Positions 1 to 13,963 are shown, numbered from the stretch's first letter. The stretch is DNA of 64,000 nt from Opisthorchis felineus (GCA_004794785.1 SJOL01006417.1:446551-510550), one strand, 5' to 3'. The notes: a model not told the origin generated them from the sequence alone. Numbers and translations: made by a program.

Positions 1-3000
1 TGTGCGGCACACAAATATGTATTATTCATTACTGTATTCCAGAGTTCCAGTTTTAACAACTCATATATAACGTAGACTTAGCGATATGTCGGCATACTGG
101 TAGCTCGGATGCTTTAATTGGCCGGAGATTAGGCGACTTCGGATCGTATAAAAATCACTGATTGGCACACGGATGATGTCCCCATGAGTGGTGGTGAATC
201 GACTGCAAGTAAACTGTCAAACTGGGAAATCAGATAAACAGTCGCCCGATTTACGACCGTTAATATAGACTTATTATTTAGCCTTTACAAAAACGAACTC
301 GATCGTAAAGGAAATAGATAGCAATTAGTATAAAACCTGTTTTCGGCTGGGAAATGGTTACCTAAATGAGACTAGCAGCCACGGATTGAACGGAAATCTC
401 AAAGTTTTCGTGGTCACTCACCTAATCCCAAGTCGACTTCGATCCTGTGCGGCATCTCTGACGCCTGGGTGTTGTTTATATTTCATGACCAGTTTGATGA
501 CGGCAGTTGTTTTTTCCACCTCGCAAATTTTAAGTACAATCCTTAAACCTTCAGTGCTCCAATCCGTTTATAACAATGTGAGTGCAATGTATGCTGGCAA
601 ATTTGCAAGGCTGAATTTCAATGATCACAGAAACACCCCTTTTAGATAGTGAATGGAAATAAAGGTATTTTGTCGACAAATTGGAGTGCGTTTCAGAGTA
701 GGTGGCATTCATAATGTGGTCTTTTTTACCAGACACTGTAAAAGTCATTGTCTGCTATAATCCATTGTTTCAGGATTTAGGGCTTATGAAAGTGAGATTT
801 GACCTTGATGTACCAATCACGTGTTGAGAATTACTTCAACTAGATAGGCGATTATAACCTCTTTTGCGACGCCGAAACGTCCTGCTTTTCACTGCCACAA
901 GAGAGGTGGTTCCATTTCGTCTCTTACAAAGCTTGCCCAGATAAATTAAGGACCTCCTAATTGACAGATTTTTCATTTTCCTTAGACGAGAAAAGAGATC
1001 AAAAAGAGCATCAGTTGAATCGGCGTTTCCAGAAAATGGCACGAATGGTCATGGTGTTTGAGGGAGTAAGATTTGCTCGCTTCATGGATGCCAAGCAACC
1101 GGCTGCTGACTCTTGTGGCTTTTGTCCATGTAGTGACAACACCATGAATTGTTGCTTAGTAAGAGCATACATCTTTTCTGCGTGCAGTTGGATTGAAAAC
1201 TGCCTCACTGGGCTGTCCAAGTTGCCCTTTAAATAGTTCTGGCGGAAAGGCTTATTTGGTTTCCTGGACTGCCAAAACATATAAACTTATTGAGGAGTAA
1301 ACACCGGAAGCACTCTAGTACTTAACAATACGTCGTGCAGAGATGATTTTTCTTGGTGGAACCTTGGTTGGTTTTTGTAGGCCCCAACCACACCACAGCG
1401 GGTTACTTCATTTTGTATTTGTCGCTTTTCACTAATGCACTACTTTATTTCACGTTGCATTCTCTCGCATTTTCGTCTTGCAAGCCATTCCGAAGCGACA
1501 AATCTGCGCAACTAGATGGGCTTACCTACTACTAAATCATAATTGTCTTTCTTCTCTATTCGTTTTTTCATGTCGGAATCGTTGAAAAGGGCATTTACTT
1601 CAGGCGAAGCTGTTATTCCTCCGCAACACCGAAGCTTTTTGTTTTAACATGAAGTGATGGGTAGTTTAACCCTCAGATTAAAACGAAGTAGATAACCTCA
1701 AAGGGAAACAGACCCACTGATAGTGCAGGAAGTGATGGATTACTTCTATAATGCATTATCTACCAGTGTTCCTGGAAGCATTTTGCAATACTACATTAAC
1801 GTTTCTCCATATCTTCAACTTATTTTGCCAGTTTCTTACAGATATTGCTAGCTGAAACAATTTCTAGGCTCCAGAGAGCGGAGTCAGTGATCAGTGTGCA
1901 GGTTCGTCTTAGCTGTGCAGATGATGCACAGAAACTCACACACATTATTGGGGTGAAAATGATCATCACACTCTTGATTACCTTCGCAAACCATCTAAAC
2001 GTCTGTCGCAGCTCACGAAATGTTTAGCTGACAGTAATTTTTGCGACCAAGTGCAGTCGTCTTTAGAGCGCACAAGCAGGTGTCCTGGCAAAATCGCAGA
2101 ATTTCCAGAGATGAGGCCTGGGTAGAAAAGAAGTTTTAGGCTGTTTTTTCCGAATTTCTGTTAAAAAGACCGTGAAACAACAACTTAATAAACCTCAGGA
2201 GACTGCAAGTTTTCGAATTTTACCGTCTTTCATGCACGAAGGATTATTTTATAGCGCCTTTCACCTGGAGGACGTTTATCTCGAGGGAGGTTACGGAAAG
2301 CAAAAGTTGAGTGCAGAGTTCCGTATCCAGACAGATTACTCAAGTGCTCTTTGTTAAAAAATTCCCTTGAGGTTGCCGCTATTCTACAAAGTACTCGGCA
2401 AACAAACGAGGTTCGTCTCAAACTGACTCCAGCTTTGTCTAATTAACAAACAGGGGTAATAGTGTTCTTGTGTAACAGAATAAGACAATTAGAAGAAACC
2501 TCAACTATTAAAAAAGTAAAAACAGGGTACAAAATGGTTGTTAAATAGGTCTTTTTGCTGTGTAACAGTACGAAGTACTAAAACAAAAGAAACCAAACAT
2601 GAGATTGTCAGAGACAATGAAAGACGAAACCTCATTCTTTAGTCAAGATCCGGGCTTAAAAAAGAGTACAGTAAGTTCACCAAATAAACGGTGCATATGA
2701 AGCAAGTCACAAGGGGCAGATGTGATCTGGAATAGGTGAATATATCTTCTGCATTTTCAAGTCACTTGTAAGGATTCTGTAAATGCTGTGTAGAGTAGGT
2801 GTATGGTGTATGTAATACACTGAATCCTGGAGCTGCTTTGTGATGATGTCCATTTTTGGTCATTCCTACGTCTGTCTATCTCATGCATACAAAATATCTG
2901 TGGTATCCAAACACAGTCGTGAGTGTCGCATGGCCATACTTCAAGTAAATTAGCTTTCTTGGTGATTTTGATAAACTGCTGCTGTCTCAGACGACCGCCT

Positions 3001-3521
3001 TTTCAACGCAGCACTTTTCACGTAGGCCGAGTTATCCATAAAATTATAGGTCCCCACCTGAAAAACAACAAGCAACACTAAGGAGCATTTCATCTTCCGC
3101 AAGAACCGCGAAGGGAGTTTGAATTCCCTCATTCATGATAGAATTTTGACCAACAACCACATCAAGGGTAGCAGTGTGATAAACTTGTGATTAGAGAAAG
3201 TATAAAGTAGCATACAGTATCACACAGTTCACAACATGTGATCCGATGTTAACCGGTTCTCTAAACAAGGATCACACAAACACGTGCTGACCTACTTTGG
3301 AAACGTCGAAACCACCTCACCACAAGCGTAACATAATAGGCGTTTTGCTCAGGAAGTAAAGTATCATTAAGTCACATGTGCCCACTATATGATAAATGGC
3401 CAAAGGGGTACTCTTTCGAAACCAGCTCATATCTGTTAGTTCGTAGAATGACAAGGTGAGTCTCGTTTTATCCTGGTAAAATGTTGCTTCCTTGTCCTCT
3501 TAACTGAAAGCAGATGTGTAA
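1..3521. other. No supported gene; unassigned DNA
   Basis: I see no recognisable coding region, RNA gene or repeat here. Open frames are all under about 95 codons, occur on both strands and match no family I know. A segment near 840-880 has a GAAACGTC string after a GC-rich stretch, which recalls the ribozyme-like hairpins elsewhere in the window, but its core does not fit (see rejected items). Confidence 0.5.
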
Positions 3522-3597
3522 ATGGACACCAAGAATGCTGTGGAGCTGAATCCGTTTAGATTCGTCAGCAGTGGGCGTCGGAGGACCCACAGTCAGG
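3522..3597 (+). CDS. Candidate first exon, unassigned
   Basis: An ATG opens a 25-codon frame that starts MDTKNAVELNPFRF and ends in a basic stretch. It runs into a good splice-donor-like sequence (cag-g then gtaaga) at 3598. The reading looks protein-like, but it is short, and its phase does not join cleanly to the next exon-like segment near 3782. I do not recognise the product. It could be chance. Confidence 0.15.
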
Positions 3598-4057
3598 GTA
3601 AGATACCAGCAGTGTTTTGTAATTTTCAGCATTGGTAAATTTTCATGTAGGATAATTTTTTATGGTTTGAGAGGTCGACAACTACTCATTCTCTCAGAGC
3701 TTATGAGTAGTAGTCTTAGTTAAAAAAATCGCTTCCTTTTGCTGTTTGGGCTCCTGATACGGAACTTTGGGTCATGCGCAGTTTTGACGATCCCGAATAT
3801 CAGAATGAAGATTTGGCTTTGAAAGTCTACGGTAAAATTAACACAAAAGTGAGCGAAGTTATATATCAACCCCCCAATTACTCACTTTCTTTGTGCCAAC
3901 ATTTACGCAATTCTGTTCGTGAGATTGGATTCGCAACCCGATCTATTTGACACCAATTCACATTTGCATTTCTACACTGGACCCCCTCTGGTCTGATCCC
4001 TTCCTGGCTCAACTGGACAAAGTACTTTCTCCTCGTTTTTCCGCCACTATGATCTGA

Positions 4058-4237
4058 AGACTGGTTTTGCTGTTTGAATTACGGGAGAAAGTTGCTGAAC
4101 TGGACGAGGTGGCTCGGGACTTCCAACGGAAACGGGAATTGATGAGACAGACAGAAGGTTTAACGGAAGCACCTCATGCCTCTCAGGTCTTGGAAGGAGG
4201 ATTCAACAACTGTCATCGTTACCTCAGAAGAGGATGA
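4058..4237 (+). CDS. Candidate exon, coiled-coil-like, unassigned
   Basis: This frame is open for 59 codons between two stops. Residues about 6-28 are rich in E, R, K and L with heptad-like spacing (ELREKVAELDEVARDFQRKR), as in a coiled coil or long charged helix. A CAG/GTCTTG donor-like site near 4190 could end the exon after about 43 residues. The neighbouring segments at 3522 and 4615 lie on the same strand and may belong to one gene, but the phases were not reconciled. No family is recognised. The amino-acid composition is more protein-like than the surrounding frames. Confidence 0.3.
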   Translation, partial: RLVLLFELREKVAELDEVARDFQRKRELMRQTEGLTEAPHASQVLEGGFNNCHRYLRRG

Positions 4238-4614
4238 CAAACGGTCACACTACTGTTGTACGAAGTGTACTTCGATAACTAACGGTGAATAAGTCGCCTC
4301 ACAAGAGGATAATTATTGAGCAGTCTGCTGTTCTTTAGAATGCTCCCCAACGGCTATGGACAGCAACGCTTTATCAGGAGAGAACGGCGCTCAGTTACAT
4401 CGACGTTCTTTGGGGTGCGCTCTATTAACTGTCGGTAAACAAGTCGCTCCACCCGCCGTGGAATCAGTGTGTTACGCCATGCTTGCAAATCCTTCACCGG
4501 AGGCCATAAATGTTTATATTATCGACTTCCAACCGTCTCCCACAGAATGCCTCAGGTTATTGAAGTTTCTGCTTTGGAAATGACGCTTCCAAACCTGGCT
4601 CGATGGATTTTCAG

Positions 4615-4749
4615 TTTGTGCGTTAGTACTATACGACATGACTTGGTTCGAACGGTCAGTCGGGGATTATCTCATGCCGACTTTAAATTTTGCCCACCAA
4701 TACCCGTACACAGGCCAGTGTTTCCCAGATACACATGTTAGTTTGTCAA
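4615..4749 (+). CDS. Candidate internal exon, unassigned
   Basis: A 135-nt open segment starts just after an acceptor-like ttttcag (4608-4614) and ends at a strong donor-like gtgagt at 4750. It reads CALVLYDMTWFERSVGDYLM, then a segment containing NFAHQYPYTGQCFPD. Its length is a multiple of three (phase 2 in, 1 out), so it could be skipped or inserted without a frameshift. Aromatic and cysteine residues are well spread, as in a folded protein. A stop lies just upstream in the same frame near 4579, so coding must begin at the acceptor. The function is not recognised. Confidence 0.33.
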
Positions 4750-6249
4750 GTGAGTATTTACATAGAACATTGTACTCTGACTACCTTCCCTCTTTTATCT
4801 ACTCATGAGGTGTACTCAGTATACCGCTGATCATTGTTCCTCTTACCATTGTCCTGTTACATAGTAAGTCACGGAGGAATTATGGTGGGGAGTATTGAAT
4901 CCAAACTGACATCATTATAATTCACCCATTCATTTGCTTACTACTCCCATGTACTTTTGGCCTCACTTGTTTTGCTTGTCCGTACCCGTCATTCGAGCTG
5001 AAACTAGATGGAGTTTTCTAACCCCTCAAAAAAATTTCACCTTTCGGCATGACTGTCATTCTTGGTCATGTCCAAGATTGCGGACCTGAACTACCTTGAC
5101 GGGAGTATATATTTTCGCTGACAGCACGGGTCAATCAGGTAACTGGTTGGTTCCATGCAGACGGAAATAAGCTTGTAAAGTCACTGTTTGTAACATTTCG
5201 TTTAAGGAGTCAATGCCAAATTTTTACATCTCACAAACTTTATCTTGTGTAGGCTGTGCATCTGGCGTCCAAAGTTAAGGAATATCAGCAATTCAATATA
5301 CTCAGTGTAAAAATAAATTAACGTAATTGTGATTGTGATTGGGAAGGTAATCAAACAGTATGTTTGCGACTTCTTGCAACGGTGTTTATCTTTAGGCTAA
5401 CCTAAACATCCCATTGTTTCAGTTACACTAAATGGGATAGGGAAACCAGATTAAAATTATAAGCATTATTTTACAAAATTAGTTTTATTTCGCAAGTAGT
5501 TCCGGGGAGAGTAGATCAATTTGCTACTACTCAGTCATTTATGGTTGATGGTGATGCACCCACCATGGAAGCTATTTCCTGGGTCACAGTTTAAAATAGC
5601 TTGCATTTAATGAACGAAATGGACAATAGGTTTGAAACATAATATCGTTGAACCATACGTATTCTGTCAAGAACATGAAGGTCTCTAGTTGTGTGACCTT
5701 CCGCCGTGCAGCCGACTTCGGTGGAAGGAGAACGGTCCGTGCAGGACAGAGATTGCATCCTTGTTCTCCTCTTTAGAAATTTCACTAACGAGGACCGCAG
5801 GTGACTGCAACAACGTTGGAAAATCCAGCACGAATAATGTCATAAAGGACAATGAGTAAAATAAAGTTTTTGATATCTGAAACAAGAAGGAGAATCTATC
5901 ATTACTGCGTGCAACTAGTGCTGGTCTGGATTTACGTAGAACTTTTCACCTGGCATAAGTATCACGTATAAACTGGATGATTTACACAGACAAGCGCTGA
6001 TGTAAATGAGTTACACACAACGAACCCAGTAATGAGTGGACTGGAAAAATATTTCTATATCCTAGCCGCTTACTAAAATATTTCGAAGAGTAGGCTACCC
6101 AAAGGCATATTACAGCACTCAGTTCCATCGCATCACATCTTTTTTTTTTAAAAAAACCCAGTGTGCTAACCTAATAACAGACAAGTATAATGTTTGCAAC
6201 GTGTATAGAACATATTTAGGTGGAGCATGAAAGCCCGTTACAGGGCATC
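4750..6249. other. No supported gene; unassigned DNA
   Basis: Only short overlapping frames occur on both strands. I found no motif, repeat or RNA gene I can support. Confidence 0.5.
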
Positions 6250-6325
6250 GAAGGTGGAATTCGAACGCTGGCTGTCTAAATGCAAGCTTGAAATGTGACT
6301 AACCAGGCTACTTATCTCCGGATCA
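6250..6325 (-). repeat. tRNA-like (SINE-type) fragment
   Basis: Read on the minus strand, this stretch has an A-box-like TAGCCTGGTTAGT and, about 35 nt later, a B-box-like GCGTTCGAATTCC. These are the two internal RNA polymerase III promoter elements of tRNAs and tRNA-derived SINEs. The acceptor stem does not pair, so it is not a functional tRNA gene. It is probably an old SINE head or tRNA pseudogene. Confidence 0.35.
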
Positions 6326-9300
6326 CGTCTTGTAAGTTTGTAGTGTGGTTCACGCAGATAACAAGCTTAAAATTAAGACAGTTTAATTAAAAAAGGTAAG
6401 TCTGTGTCCCTAAAGTGCTACTTGCCAATGGAAGCAATGTGCACCCAAGTAGCTATTTATCCAAAACTTTGAGTTACCTGCTTATGCACGTGGATCACTT
6501 TGACAGAAATCGAAGCATTTTGCCAATATTTGTAACTTGTAATCTGGCTACGCCATGACATGGGCACAAGAAGTCATGCTGGTAAGAATGAATGGATAAG
6601 AAACTGGAGACGCATTTTATGGCATTTGAATTTCATGTTAGCGCATCTAAGTTCGCGGATGACTCTCAGGGGAATGTATTCTAATCAACATTTGAGCTTC
6701 CGTTCGTTGGGAAGCACCAGCAGTGCGCATCTCCTTAATCTTCAGAGAGACTGAAACTCGAAACTTCCTAAAAGTAGTTGAAGACTGTGTTGTGTGATTA
6801 AGTGTGATTAAGTCGCATATAGTCTTGGTGTAGCAAGACTCAACTGTGCAGTCATGTTAGAAAAAAATACACCTAAATTTTGCGATAATAAAAATCTCTG
6901 GCCTTAACATCCTCGTGTTAGTTCTAATGTTCCTCGCCGAATGGTACCTGAAAAGGTATGGTTATGTGCTCAGATTTATCTACTTGAGTGACACAATGTA
7001 ATTTCCACCTAATCTTCTTTATTTTCCATTTCATCGAATCAGTATTTTTATCGTCCTGCCTGTTACCTCCTACTCCAGGTACATCTGACCAATGAATACA
7101 TGTATTTTTCTCACAGATTCTCATTGAACCCCCAAAAACAGCACACGAAAGAGCACGCAAGCCCCATAATTTGTTGGAACCCGGTAGCATCCTTGCTCAC
7201 ATTTATCATTATACACTTGCAGTATTGTTGCGGCATAAATTTGCGAGCAAACTCTAGGTTACTTTTACTGAATACTTGCATTGATGTCTGCAACCGTCAG
7301 ATTTTCTGCAAATCATTTAAAACGTCTTTGATATAAAGAAATTCAATGCGGACTTCTGACTAGCTGTGGTAAGTGTAACGTCAGACCTTGTGCATTGCTC
7401 AAGTTCCTGCAAAGATGAACCACGAGCCTTTAATAAATGGCTGAAATACTGCCTTAATCATTAGACGTCGAAAGCGCACCTTGAGTCTAAAGGGTCGCTG
7501 TGCATCTTCTGTCAGTAATTGTGCTCCTTCTATTTTCAGGATACTTAAGGATATTCTGATAATACGGTGCACCTAATCTCAAAAGTTCATGTTTATTCGG
7601 CTACCGTTGAGCTTGGGTTGGTATTTACCATTAGATATTAACCTTAAGATGGAGATGTGCAAAGGCATGTTAGTAGCACAGGCAGTTCTAGAGTTGCACA
7701 GAGCATAACAAATTTTCTTGTTTCACTGTTCATTCCTAATAAAAGACTTCACGGGACTGACAAGTGATTTTGAAGTATCCTAATGTTGCCAGTGCAAGCT
7801 GCTCTTAGGTTTTGAAATGCATAGCTAAAAGGGACGGACCAAATATCACACCGTTTTCACATTTGTTGCATTTGATTCACGTGAGAGACCGTAATGGGGC
7901 ATAGGTTACCAATGCAACCTCTGTCTACTGTGTATATGAGCGTCGGCAGTAATTAGGCTTGATTTCGGATGTAGGGACGACATGGTATGTTGTATCTAAA
8001 ACTACGTTTTCACAAATCTAAGGAGGAATATCCTTCAAAGATGGTCAGTATAAGTTGCAAAGAATCTTATACTTTTGATTTATTTTTGCCAAGATATTTC
8101 TTGCACATAGAACAAAGAAAAACAAATACTGCCGAAGTGGTTGTTTCAACTACACCATGAAATTTAGTTTAACCTAGTCATCTCGTAAACACCCTGGTCA
8201 TGTGTTTTGCCTAGTACTTTCTGACAACCAACAGCCATTATAAATCCACGGTTTTCGCATTAGTTCAAAATTCATTGAGCAAGAGTCTTGTGGCTCCTGC
8301 TTCAAATATTAGTTGTAAGGGTGTCAAATCACACAAACGCATAATAAGAAAGTGGATTAGAGTTGTTTAACTACAGAAACACTGCCTATGTGAGGACGCA
8401 ACCGAATGTATTAAGTGGCACAAACAACTACTTGGTAGTCGTCATTCGTGTGTGCTTTTGCCGTGGCCATAGGTTGCATTTTATTGAGGTAAACTGAGAC
8501 AAGGTGCCTTAGTTGAGGAAATCCCAAACTAATTCATGTGCAAATTAATTCAGATTAACCACTGTACTACAACGGAATGAAAAATGGGGTGCACTCTGGG
8601 AGTTGATTTATTGTAGCAATTCCGCACACAGATTGTTTCGCAGGTAAAGAACAGCTGATCGAATGGTCAATCAAAAACGTTCCTTGACAGGTGTGCACTT
8701 TTCAAGACCTATCAGGAAATCACAAAAACATTTCTTTCCTTTAGTAATGAAGAGAAATAACCAAGCATTAAATGCATGGCACAATGTCTTCTTTCCGTTC
8801 TAAATTTACCCGTTGTTTCTAATTTCACTTTTGATTGCATACTCGGTGGCTGGTGGTGAGATACGATAAGTCACTTGAACAGGTGGTAAATTTTTCTATT
8901 GAGGGACACGACGCCCATCCGTATAATCTTGCTTACTATAGTTTATTGGATTGCTTGTTTGGCACAGGACTCTCAGAACGTGCTTTAGTCACCAACGCAA
9001 TGATGCCGTCGTGTTCTATTTTCTCCCAGGTCACCTACCAGATCTACAGTGCATTCCAAACCAAGTGTTCTATCTCCTGACATTTCTCTATGGGAGCGAT
9101 GTCCAACAAATGGAATGCGCCATATCGGTAAAATGCCAAATTTCTGAAAGGATTAACCTCAGCCTAGCAATTGTTTTAGATTAGAACTTTGAAATGTCAT
9201 TCAACGCAATACGTCATATCGGTTCTTTACAGTTTTCGTTCTTTATTATGTTATAAAGTTCCTAACACTCTCCTGAATTCTGATTTTCGTTCAGAATTGT

Positions 9301-11800
9301 CAAAGTTCACGAGCAAGAAAAGACAAATCCTTTTCAACGTTACTTTAAAAATTAGTTAACTACCAAGGAAACAGTAGCTGAAGTGAACGTATTGATGTAT
9401 CATAATGAGTAGCCAAATTATTTTGGGTTAGGACTTTCAGGAGTTCAATCCATCCAGATAGCAAGAGCTGTGCTGGTGTTTTGTGTGCTGTTCGGTGAGT
9501 ACTAGAAAGAACTGATGACTGAGGCTGAGGACCATTTATTTCAAACCCAATTTTGTCCACGGTTCACTCAATGCCTCCAAGAGACCCCTTCATCCTGCAG
9601 TTAAGTAGAGCTAATAAGTCAGGGTTATAGTTTGGTTGGGATGCTCCCAGTCCATCGTTTGCGGGTCCACTTGGTATTCGATCTTCTGATGCTGCAGCTT
9701 CTGGCAAAGCTACCGTTGACGAATATACCTCAGGTGTTTAAATGTTTTACTACCATGGTTCGAAACGACTTTTGCCTTTGTTGGTGTAGGTAAATTATTG
9801 ATGTTTCTCAATTATTTACCAGATGTTTAACATCGAGTTGGCACTTGGTCGGTAGATAGATCAGTGTAATCCGATACACTGTTTCAACTCGCCACAGTTT
9901 CGCCGCGTTTTGTAGGTAAGCATGCGTTCAGCCTTGGGGATATCCACCCGTACAGTCAGGATTTTGGGCAGAACAGCTGCACTTGAAACACTTACGTTTG
10001 ATTTAGTTTGAGGCTGGCCAGAAATTGATAGTACCTTCAAATGATAAACCTCCCATGGCAGCTCACCGATGTAACGTAAAACTACTGCGATAACTAGACG
10101 CTAAAACATTCTGGGTTTTGGACTGTCTCCTTGTTTCGAAAAGCTAAGCGAGGCGATAATAAGAAATCTGGCACTACATTTTCCAATGAATATATATATG
10201 CACTGCACTTGCAATTCCAAAAACACTCTTCCATATAACTGGAATTCTGAGTGTCATGCGTTAGCCCACGTATGTCTCCGCGGGGTAGCAAAATTCATTT
10301 GTATGGATTACAAAGCCGAATCGCGCAGATCGTACCTCAGCTGCATTCCAACGCAGTGGGAACCTTTTTGTCCAAGGAATCTTGGTGATCTAGATCACGA
10401 AAGTTCCGTGATCCACCAGATTATAGTTCTTCCTCTGATTTATGACGTACAACCTTCGGACAGTCCGCACCCTATTCAGCTGGGAACTAAAAACAAATTA
10501 GCACTCTGTGCAGCATAGTGGTTTGTTTGCTTACCTATGCAAGATGAAACCATGGAAAATCTAACTACAAATTTTGTGATTTCAATTATCGTACCTAGTG
10601 CTGAGAAAAATGAGATGCAAGTCATTTGGTTTTTAACAACTTCAAAAAATTTGCTCATTATTTTGCTTCAAAACCTTTGACTCGTTTATCAACAAAGTAA
10701 GGCAGAATATCAGTCGGTCTGGAAAGGATAGAAGACAGTTTTTTGCACAGAAGGCCTTGTCGCGGAAAGTATGCGTACAATACCTGGTTACCGCAGTTTA
10801 GTAATCAGCATGAATTGAAATCTACAGCTCAGTACTGAGGAAGAATGATAAAAAAATCGGCAGCTTACTACCTCTTGAAGTCAATCGATCATCTGCAGCA
10901 AATTGAAATACTGTCTTCCGCAGCAGGGTACTCGTCAGCAGTAGCAGGACGCTTCTCACTGAAACACCAGACATGAGCCTTCTGAATTAACCCTACCCAT
11001 CTGTGCGGTATTTTCTACGCACTACCAAAAGTTGTGACAATCAATTATCAACGGTAAAAATAAACTTCCCAATAATCCCTAACTTGTGTTCCGGAAGTCC
11101 TCACAAGTTTGAGGTGTGAGGTGTTGCGGCAAACAGCGATAGTTAACACAATTCCGCAAGGTGAACAATGGTTTGACTGAGGTGCTACGCAATACTTCTT
11201 TCCGCTAAAATCCCCATAAATAAATTCGACTCCTGAAATTTTAAGTGACGGAGTTCAGTTTGTCAGCACGCTGTGTTTTATGTCGTACATGGATATCCGG
11301 ACAAGTGGGCTGAATGCTAATCAAGTTTCGAACCTGGTTTATTTTTCATGGGCAGATGTTTGACAACCATATCAGGGCCCCTTTCAGGTTCACGATTGAT
11401 CATTGGCTGAACCGAAATACGATGCATACGCCTGCGGCTGCCAACACGAGCCGACGTGAAAGGTTTTTGTCCACAGTTTCCTAATTGGCAAAAACACAAC
11501 AGCTTGTTAATTTATAAATAGCTTATGCACTGGTCTCTATATTTGTCGCTTGTTTTTAGGAGTATCCCCAAAGTTTTAAACCAACAGACGCCTGCTCATA
11601 TCCTGAGGTAGTAACGGACAATCACATTGCCAAGAAGGATCACCTCTCTGATAATCTTGCAAGCAGTGTTGGAGGAGCAAATCTCAAAGAGGGATTCGGG
11701 AAATGCAACCAGTGAAAAGTCTTCAGCAGCACACAATCCTCACGAAATTATACTGCGACATCACGAATAACTTTCCAGCTGAAACACGAGACAGCCTTTG
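6326..11800. other. No supported gene; unassigned DNA
   Basis: No recognisable gene is present. Two plus-strand open frames look somewhat protein-like: 8835-9080, ending near a CAG/GTCACC donor-like site, and 10186-10518 (110 codons, many Cys and Pro). Neither matches a family I know and neither has a clear start, so they are noted rather than called. Confidence 0.4.
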
Positions 11801-11905
11801 TTCATCACACGCAGTTAAAGAATATGATAAATGAGTGATTCGGCTGGGATTCATATGGGTTTCACGTTGAAACCAAATTTGCATATAAATGAGTCCATTT
11901 CTCGG
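11801..11905 (-). repeat. Hammerhead-repeat family, flank-only copy A
   Basis: This is the non-ribozyme half of the family described at 33731-33912, in minus orientation. Shared features include a gatt-cggctggga block, a gaaaccaaattt block and an ataaatgagt block near its end. They occur in the same order and spacing as in the copies at 12198 and 57336. No ribozyme half is visible beside it, so it is truncated or too diverged to see. Confidence 0.5.
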
Positions 11906-12197
11906 GAAACTATTTGCTAAACTGCCAGGTATAAAATCAAGATATAGTCTGAAATTCGATGTTTCATAAAACAACAACGTATTGATAAAAGGTGATACTC
12001 CGAAGTGGGAAAAAAATTCTAAATAAATGGAGGAGTTTGTGTCGCCGAACTACATGAGTACCAATAGCGATTTCACGCCAACTCACCTGGAAAAAGATAC
12101 TGCAGTGAAGAGACGAAATGATAGTTTGTTTTTCAAAAGTCTTTGATGGTTAATCACAGGAATACTACGAACATTTTAAACCCACTTCCTCGAATTG

Positions 12198-12425
12198 GAC
12201 TACTCACGAGATTGCTGAGAACTCTTCGACGAAGGGTCTTCAGAGATCTTGTCGGTAGTTCCATTCAAGAAAATGCACTGACATACCGCGAGTATCGTAC
12301 CAACGGAAACATGAGGCGGTCTGTGTGCAGCACATTCAATTGAAGAGTATCATAAACAAGAGATTCGGCCGGCATTCAGAAGAGTCTGCTGCGAAAACCA
12401 AATTAGTGTGCTAATGAGTACAGTT
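12198..12425 (-). repeat. Hammerhead-repeat family, copy B
   Basis: This is a minus-oriented, near full-length copy. The tail block (reverse complement of tcgaagagttctcagcaat) lies at about 12211-12229. The ribozyme region at about 12231-12262 is badly decayed and keeps only the CTAC of stem I. The flank follows to 12420, with gcagcacattcaattgaaga, catacaag-type and aaaaccaaatt blocks matching the copy at 57336. It is followed directly by copy C in the opposite orientation. Confidence 0.65.
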
Positions 12426-12585
12426 CGTGAATTTCGTGCAATTTAGTTTATAGTAGAACATAAGATTGAGGGAAACCCGAAAACCGCGTCTACCCGATTG
12501 TCCCAGAGAAGTGAGGGAAACCGGTCGTAGAAATATCGAAGAGTTTTCAGCAATCTTATCTGCTGATAGAGAGTTTTCCACTATT
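12426..12585 (+). repeat. Hammerhead-repeat family, copy C with decayed ribozyme
   Basis: A linker (about 12426-12488) resembles those at 48.73 and 57.71 kb. A hammerhead relic follows: stem I UCUAC (12489-12493) pairs perfectly with GUAGA (12527-12531), and GAAACCGGUC (12517-12526) is intact. The first core strand reads CCGAUUG instead of CUGAUGA, which should abolish cleavage. The conserved tail with gagttttcagcaatctt comes next. Preserved pairing with a broken core suggests an old, once-active copy. Confidence 0.65.
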
Positions 12586-13470
12586 TGGATGAAAAGCAAC
12601 CTAAATGGCAAAAATAGCCTATGGATGCAGTAAGTTTCAGGGCAACCAAACGAAACTGAGATCCTCAACAATTTGGCTAAATGGAATGGATTTACACTTC
12701 TGCATTGGTGGAGCTTGCTAGGGTCAAAATATGATTGTACTGTGTATGATCCCTTGCTGAGACACGCGAATGATTCCCTAAATAATTATACTAAAAACCT
12801 TGGCAGATGAGATTTTCCCGCAGCAACTGACGATTCTGACAGCTTAATGAATGAAATAGGGCACAGTTCCCTTCTGTCCGCCGAGAGAATTCCGATGCTA
12901 TGGAAAAACGTGAACAAATGCCTTCAAAAAGCACTTTTATTGTGTTATGTATTCAAGGCCACAAATGAATCAAGCATCTATTTTCAGTTCGGTATTACCA
13001 GGTTAGTAAAATGTCCACCCATAATGTTGTGGTTTCAGTGAGCCATGTTAGTTTTGGCCCCACAATTCCATTTCAGCTCCATCTCAAAACCTCAGTTATG
13101 ACTAAATATGACAGCATTGTACATCTTAATTCAGGGAACTTCGGTGACGCCCAGAATCCCATTCAGTGCAGGATAAAACAATGACCTCGGATTCGGACAT
13201 AGGGCGACAACTAATTCAGCAGAGCTTGTCAGTCACATTGATGCTAAACATAATCCCGTTTCAGCTCGCCATGCTGGAGCAAATCATGCCATAACAGAAC
13301 AATATTGACGAAAGTCACATAAACACAGGAAATTTACGCAAATCAACATTTTCCAGTCACGGAACTGGGAGAGGTAATTTTTCATTCTAATTGGAGACCG
13401 AAGAACGACTTCACGAAGGAGCATAAAACATGAAGAGAAATTCAAATATACAACCAGCAGGCTCCGTAAC
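12586..13470. other. No supported gene; unassigned DNA
   Basis: I see nothing recognisable between the hammerhead repeats and the microsatellite. Confidence 0.5.

Positions 13471-13963
<493 letters not shown>

Noticed and set aside
840..890. Possible hammerhead-like motif (GGCG/CGCC stem followed by GAAACGTC)
   Set aside because: The first strand reads CUAGAUA, which does not fit CUGANGA, and stem I cannot pair. Could be chance.
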